Source: Gnetum montanum (Eukaryota > Streptophyta > Gnetopsida > Gnetales > Gnetaceae). From it: a stretch of 64,000 nucleotides of DNA. Positions 58,401 to 64,000 of this stretch are shown here, in pieces; the first letter of the stretch is position 1, and the number at the start of each line of letters is the position of its first letter. The notes under the pieces were generated by a model. It did not search any database. It had not been told where the DNA came from and saw nothing but the letters and a program-made list of their open reading frames with translations. A program made the translations under genes and the position numbers. The stretch covers positions 1,169,887 through 1,233,886 of the forward strand of contig MNCI01000270.1 in assembly GCA_015680685.1 (NCBI GenBank). Reading direction: 5' to 3'.

Positions 58401-61400
58401 GTTCTACCTTCTTAAGCTTTTGCACTATCAAGCTCTTTTCATCACTTTAGGTTTATTTTAAATCATATTTTTTTTGAAAAGAATCCTTTATCAGTCCTAC
58501 CATGCTTCATGGTTTTTGAGCTAGATTAAAATTCCATTAAGCACATGTATTTTTATTTATTCAAAAGCTCAATTTCATTTAGATATTCTTAAAAGCATCT
58601 AATTTATTAAGCTTCATGTTGATGTGGCCTTGTACACTACTTAACTTATGAAAAGATAACTTCTTCAAAAATGCTTCAAATTATATCAAGGTAATTTCTC
58701 GAACTTATGACTTTCAACAAGCATTTCTCATAAGTGATTATTGAGATTTTAAAACATATGCTCTAATTATGAAATAGTATTTATCTTTTAATCTTTAAAC
58801 ATTTTTCTAAAGTGGATTGAGGTACAAGTGCATGAACTATAATTCTAGATTGATCTCATGATTTTATTCAATAACTTAAGGCTTCATAAAACTCAATAAT
58901 ATAACTTATATTACTCATGTTGAGGTTTGAACTTGCAATATAAATAAATCATGCCTAGAACTTTTCAAAAGATTGTGTGTTTCTTGTAAAGCCTTTATTT
59001 AACTCTTAGCCTTATTATGTGCATAGCTTTTTTTTACTATGTATTCTTTAAAATTTAGTTTTATCTTCTAGTACTATTGTTCTTCCAAAGCTTTAAGCAC
59101 ACTTAACTTATAAAAGCTTCTTCAAGAAAATGGGCTGTTCAAGTGCTTTACTTAAAAGTATCTAGATATTTATTATTTTTTAACTTTCCTTGATAAGTTA
59201 AAAGAAATTATATTCTACTTGATATAATGACCAAATGTGCTAATAGATACTCATCATCATCATCAATGTTGGAAGTATGAGGCTCTCCCTCTTTATCCAT
59301 TGATTCCGATGCAACTACATGGCACTTGCGTGAACAAAGCTTATTAGTGAAAATTTTATAGGTAGAAGGTTATTTTTGACATCCCATTTTTAGATGTCAT
59401 GAAAAATATCAAATACACAACATTTGGCATTATTCTTCATGAATGAAGTAGGGAAAATTCAAAACTAAATGAAATAAAACTTTATTAATAATGAAATGTT
59501 AATTAAATGTATCTAGGTCATGATCTAAGGAACTTTTGGGGTTGTTTTTCTTTGGCATTTATCCATAGAGGAAATCTAACATTGCCACCATGGTTAGGCC
59601 TACACCTCACTAGAAGGGATGGCTAATCCACTTTTGATGCCACTTCACTTGGCCTTGTAACTTGTCTTTACCAGCTCCACAATGTCATGTTGATTTAACC
59701 TTTAATTTCTAGGTATAAATAACTTAGGTCAAACCTCTAACGATAATTTTAAGAGATATTCCCATTATTAGAACTTGCCCTTTTAGGTTTTATTATAATA
59801 ATTACATGATTTTTTACATATCGATACCATCTTGGATATAGAATGATACCATTTGAAATGAGGATGTAATAAACTACCCTAAGCTTTTGTTCATCCTTGA
59901 GCAAGTCTACGTTAAGGATCTTCCTTCATGCTTTAATGCTCCCTCCATATTTTAGTGCTCTAATGCTCTAATATTTAATTTATTCTTTCAAAATGAGGTT
60001 GAATATGTTAAAGTTCTCTTACTTATTCTACAAATAAAAATGTAAGTGAAAAAAATTTGAGAAAAATAAATATTATGATATCAATGATAACCTTAATTTC
60101 TAGGAAAAGAAAAAAGATGAATTAAGGATCTACTAATCACCAATTACAAGACCTTATCAAAGTTATACTATGTGCATATCATATCTTTGGTTACTCAAGT
60201 AAAAGTAGGAAAAAGTTTTATTCACAAATTATGTTACTGGAGAATATGTACTTACCTAAATTTAAGAATATAAATTAAACACAAAAAGAAGAATATGAAG
60301 AACAAGAAATAAAATGAATAAAAAAAAGATTAAGAGACTCTCTAATTATTATCTCCTTTTGAGAATCAAAGGATGTCATCATAATTCCACCATTAAGGAA
60401 GTATAGTCTGACTGTCATATTTGAAAAATTGCAACTTATTTTTGCTCTTGAGCATCTATTGATGATTCAATAAGGGATCATGTATTTCATTAGATGGATA
60501 TTCTTACTTGTTCTTTTCATGGAAATCATATACCTTGTTGGAATAAGGTTATTATTTTCATAGTGGTTAATCTCTATGAGATATGTTTCAATGCTTGTTC
60601 AGTTAGTATAAATTCTTCTTGCATTACTAGTTTTCCAAGTGATTTTTTTTCTACTTTGTTCCTTAGATTGGTAGTGGTTTGGTTTTATTCCCTAAGATAT
60701 TTGTAACCTTTTCATCCTTCTTAGGATAATGAATTCAATAGTGTAACTAATGATAATTTAGGAGTTGTTAACCTTGGTTACTTTTATGGGTTATGAATCC
60801 ATTATCTAAGGATTTTAGAATGATGATTATGCCTAGTTACCAAGTCCTATGGTCTAAGTCTTAAGTGAAAGGTTGAATTTATGAAATTATAGGTCTATTA
60901 TGGCTTGACTTATACCATCACCTAATTTATGGATTGAAGTATGATGAATCTAATCTTACTAATGGAATTAAAAGATGGAAAAATATTAGAAATGACTATC
61001 CAATTGTCTCGAAGAGACATTGGATGTTTAAGTTATCAAATTTAAAAAATTTTCATATTAACTAAATTTGTAGGCCCTAGATGTTGAAATTGACTATGCC
61101 ATTATGTCTAAAACATTGAAAAATTTAGGACAACTATTTATTTATTATAATCAAACAATGTATGCTTGAGTTATGGCATTTTGAAAAATTTTCCAAAAAT
61201 GGAAAAATCAATTAATTAACTATTCAAGATCTAACACTTGTTAAGTTAAAGTAGTAAACCTTGCTTTGCTAATCATCTCATCAACTTATCATATGAAATT
61301 TAAAAAATCAAAATCAAAATTTAAAGTTTTCCATGTCTTTTTCCCAAAACCCTAATTTTCTAGTCAACTAACAAAAATAATCTAGGTGTGGGAGTAGGTC
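58401..61400. other. AT-rich intergenic DNA, no gene seen
   Basis: Only short random ORFs (for example 60494-60706). No LTR, primer site or coding motif was recognised. A (CAT)n run is at about 59250-59262. Confidence 0.45.
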
Positions 61401-61429
61401 AATGAAAAGGCATTTTGGTGGCTTGTAGT

Positions 61430-61720
61430 ATTAGCATAGATGTATCTTAGCTTTTCATGAACATGAATATGAACACTCTCTATCTTGCTAGAAGTGCTAG
61501 CATGAATAAATTATGTTGGCTAAGAGCATCAATGTATATGCATCACAAATTTCCTAAAGAATTGGCATGGACATGCTATGACCATTTACAATCCTAGTGC
61601 AAATGTATCTTGGCTTGCTAGGAGTGCTAGTGTGAACAAATCATGTTGCTCAAAAGTACCAACATAGCTATACCATGCCTTGCCAATAGTGTTAGTGTAG
61701 ATACACTATGGGTAGTTGAG
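61430..61720. repeat. diverged tandem repeats with CTTGCTAGAAGTGCTAG word
   Basis: CTTGCTAGAAGTGCTAGCATG (61483), CTTGCTAGGAGTGCTAGTGTG (61614) and CTTGCCAATAGTGTTAGTGTAG (61679) recur, with shared flanks such as AATAAATTATGTTG and ACAAATCATGTTG. The first two copies are about 130 bp apart, the last about 65. Confidence 0.7.
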
Positions 61721-62024
61721 CACTATCAAATAGGATGCCCCTTGGATGGCTACTACTAGTAGTGAAAATGCATGAGGGTAGGAGAAGGATTGGACACAAT
61801 GGTAGAAGGAGTGTTAGTATGATGTGGGAACAGTGTGGCTTTCATAAGAACTTGTGTGGATCATCATGGCTTATCATGAAGCTACGTGGTTTTTTCAAGC
61901 CACTACCATCAAAATATTTTTTATATAAAGTATTAATAATATATATTTATATATAACATATTAACAACCTAGAGACTTGACTAGGTGGTTAACAGAAAGA
62001 AGATGAAGAGCTTGGATTTGTTAT

Positions 62025-62885
62025 TGATGAGTAGCGAGGTACCTCTATGCCAAACCATACTAATCACAAAGTGTTCATGCACAATTCGGTTGAATTCTAT
62101 GGACTTTATTATTTCTAGTGTACTAGCCCTTTAGGAAGTGAATCTAGCCCTAAGGTTAATGGTTGTCTTTCCAATTACACTTTGTGATGTTTGTTGGTGT
62201 GGTTAAGTGTAAGTGAGGTATTTAGTTTTTACAATTTTTATATTTTATAGTTGGGTGTTTGAATTGTAGATAAAAAGGATTTGATTAACTATTCTAAATT
62301 AACTTAATTAACTAATCATTTAACTAATCATAACATAAGTATCCATTCCCACTTTCCATACACATCTTGAACCCACGTATTCACTATTGGATGACCAAAT
62401 GCTATGCTACTGGGTGTACCAAGTGATAGCACTACTGGGATTACCAAGCAAATATGTGTTATGCTTGAAGCATTCATACTTATGTATTTAATCTATCTAG
62501 CTTAATTACCTCATTAACTCAATTGCTAGAAAATATTTACGAAATAATTGAGAATAATTAACAAATAATTGAAAACATTGAATGCATAAATAAAATAGCT
62601 AATCTATCCAAAGTGTTGTAAGGTTTATCAGAAAGCTCATATTTATTGCCACACACACTATCATGCTTAGGTATAACAATGCTTGAATAAAGATCCATAT
62701 ACTAGATTGCCATAAATGTAGTTGGTAGGCACGTATTTATAGGTGATGGACAAACACTACGTTGACGAGGCCTCATCAACATAGGGAAAGATGCAGCGAT
62801 AGGGCCTCATGAATGAGGCCTTGTCGATGTGGTCAACTATGTTGACGAGGCCTCATCAACGTAGGGAACCAACAATGACTCATCA
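62025..62885 (-). repeat. 3' LTR of element F
   Basis: The 861-bp LTR runs TGATGAGTAGCG to TGACTCATCA, with a reversed TATA box at 62734-62741 and CTGGG-TACCAA motifs near 62410 and 62435. The U3 array carries GTTGACGAGGCCTCATCAAC twice (62761-62780, 62841-62860) and GGCCTCAT/ATGAGGCC around 2 bp (62803-62820). The other LTR lies beyond the window. Confidence 0.82.
62761..62860. promoter_or_regulatory. AGGCCT palindrome array in U3 (element F)
   Basis: Two copies of a 20-bp near-perfect palindrome centred on AGGCCT, with TTGAC at its start (the core of plant W-boxes), plus an 8-bp inverted repeat between them. Position relative to the TATA box is the same as for the GATATC arrays of A and E. 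Regulatory role inferred. Confidence 0.55.
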
Positions 62886-64000
62886 TACCCCCACGACTAA
62901 ATGAAAACTCATCCTCAAGTTTTTTTTACAAAATTGGGAAGGTATGGGATTATTTATTGACTTTTCTTCAAAAAAAAAAAAAAAACTAATTGACTTGACA
63001 ACAAATGGAGTGCTCGAGTGTACAAATCAACATATTACAAAAATAGTGGTGTTCAAGATAGAAAATTAAACACCATGACACAACTCTTCAAAAATTGGAT
63101 AACACATTATTCTAGAAGAGATAGGTCTCTCCCATGTACCATTTCCCATTGGACATGATGACTAGCCACATGGGAGATGTTTGCAATTATGTCTTGACAT
63201 CATCTAGAGCTTTTTCCAAAAATGGCTTAAAGTTTATCTCTTGAAGATCTGATCTTTGGATTTCTTGGGACTTGATGATGTCTAGGTAGGCTTAAGTTAG
63301 AGTGACCTCACGCCTTGGCTTAGGTCTAGGTTCTTTTCCTTGTTGGGATTGATTAGTAGGCACTTCTTATTCTAGGATTTGTTGAATAGATTCCACTTTG
63401 AGCTACTCTCAAAAAGGTCCCATTGCATGGATTACCTTTGGTAGTTCTTGGCCTTGTTCTTGCTAGCCTATTCTAGCTCTAGGTCATTTCTCCTATGGTT
63501 GTGACGCTTCTCCTTCCTATAGACACTTTTGTTTGTATGCCATCTGTAATCACAATAAGACCATGGATTAGCAATCATTGTGTAACCTTAAAATAATTAA
63601 GATACCTTAAATCTTGAGGATAGTTACACTTGGCTAAGTTGTGATTATAGCTAATTTAATAAACCCAATTATTATTTATTTTATGTGTTATTATGAATAA
63701 TTCATCTCGGAGGTTGTTGGAAGGATTAACTTGGGAAAACATTGATGTTTATATATGGTTAAGGTTATTAACCTTTTAGAGGAGTTAGGGAAATTAAAAA
63801 AAAAATCTTTGATTTTTCATTAAAAACCTTAAGGTTTGTGGCCCCCACAATAAAGATCTTACCTCTAGTAAGTGCAAGATTGAAAAACAAAGTGATTTAG
63901 ACAAATGGTTTGAAAGTTATGGGCTCTGGAAGGTTTTGGGCTCTAAAAAATTGCAAAAATTCCCTATGTGTTATGAGCAAATTGCAAAAAATTGCAAAGT
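62886..64000 (-). mobile_element. 3' non-coding region of element F, open at right edge
   Basis: Begins with the polypurine tract (reverse of TACCCCCACGACT). It shares with B the block GGTATGGGATTAT and the TTACACTTGGCTAAGTTGTG block near 63622, and has a second G-run motif (GGCCCCCAC, about 63840). Coding parts are expected to the right of the window. Confidence 0.72.

Overview
The window is nuclear DNA of a land plant with a large, repeat-rich genome. It carries one intact host gene of a plant-specific family and about 50 kb of nested, decayed LTR retrotransposons. The gene-poor, nested layout resembles a gymnosperm, but nothing in the sequence fixes the species. Two stretches are unresolved: 232 Ns at 20867-21098, and a single N at 36823 flanked by a 45-bp duplicate.

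Layout. 1-4405: a Ty3/gypsy relic on the minus strand with gag, protease and a late-pol tail but no reverse transcriptase core. 4406-10350: the only convincing host gene, a kinesin-light-chain-related (KLCR/CMU) TPR protein on the plus strand, two coding exons, 842 aa. 10350-14582: non-coding DNA with short tandem duplications. 14583-17175: a Ty1/copia-type LTR with a primer binding site and decayed interior. 17176-37652: a 20.5-kb composite Ty3/gypsy locus (element B), bounded by LTRs and a perfect 5-bp target duplication (AAATG). It holds a complete nested non-autonomous element (A, 18839-24986) and a rearranged interior with pol, 3' non-coding DNA and two further LTRs in the opposite orientation. 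37653-40991: a decayed minus-strand LTR element (H). 40992-46268: a copia-like element (G) with gag but no recognisable pol. 46269-58400: a degenerate repeat field split by element E (47157-57028), a full-length Ty3/gypsy element with LTRs, primer site, gag, protease, RT, RNase H and integrase relics and a perfect target duplication (ATGTG). 58400-62024: AT-rich DNA with a small repeat cluster. 62025-64000: one LTR and the 3' non-coding region of another minus-strand element (F) that leaves the window.

Elements A, B/C, E and F form one superfamily. Their LTRs begin TGATGA and end TCATCA (one end mutated to TCATTA). Where visible, the primer site resembles the plant tRNA-Asp type used by Athila-like elements, with many transition changes. 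A TATAAATA box lies near the start of U3, and the LTR body carries repeated CTGGG-TTACCAA motifs. The sub-families differ in palindromic arrays between the LTR start and the TATA box.

The strongest observations are: separate elements (A and the first relic) that kept gag and protease but lost the RT-RNase H-integrase core; lysine at the catalytic glutamate position of integrase in both pol-bearing copies; sub-family-specific U3 palindrome arrays; gag and pol halves split in opposite orientation at a shared 7-mer; and an uninterrupted counterpart of the A insertion site in the same window. No wholly new non-transposon system was found.
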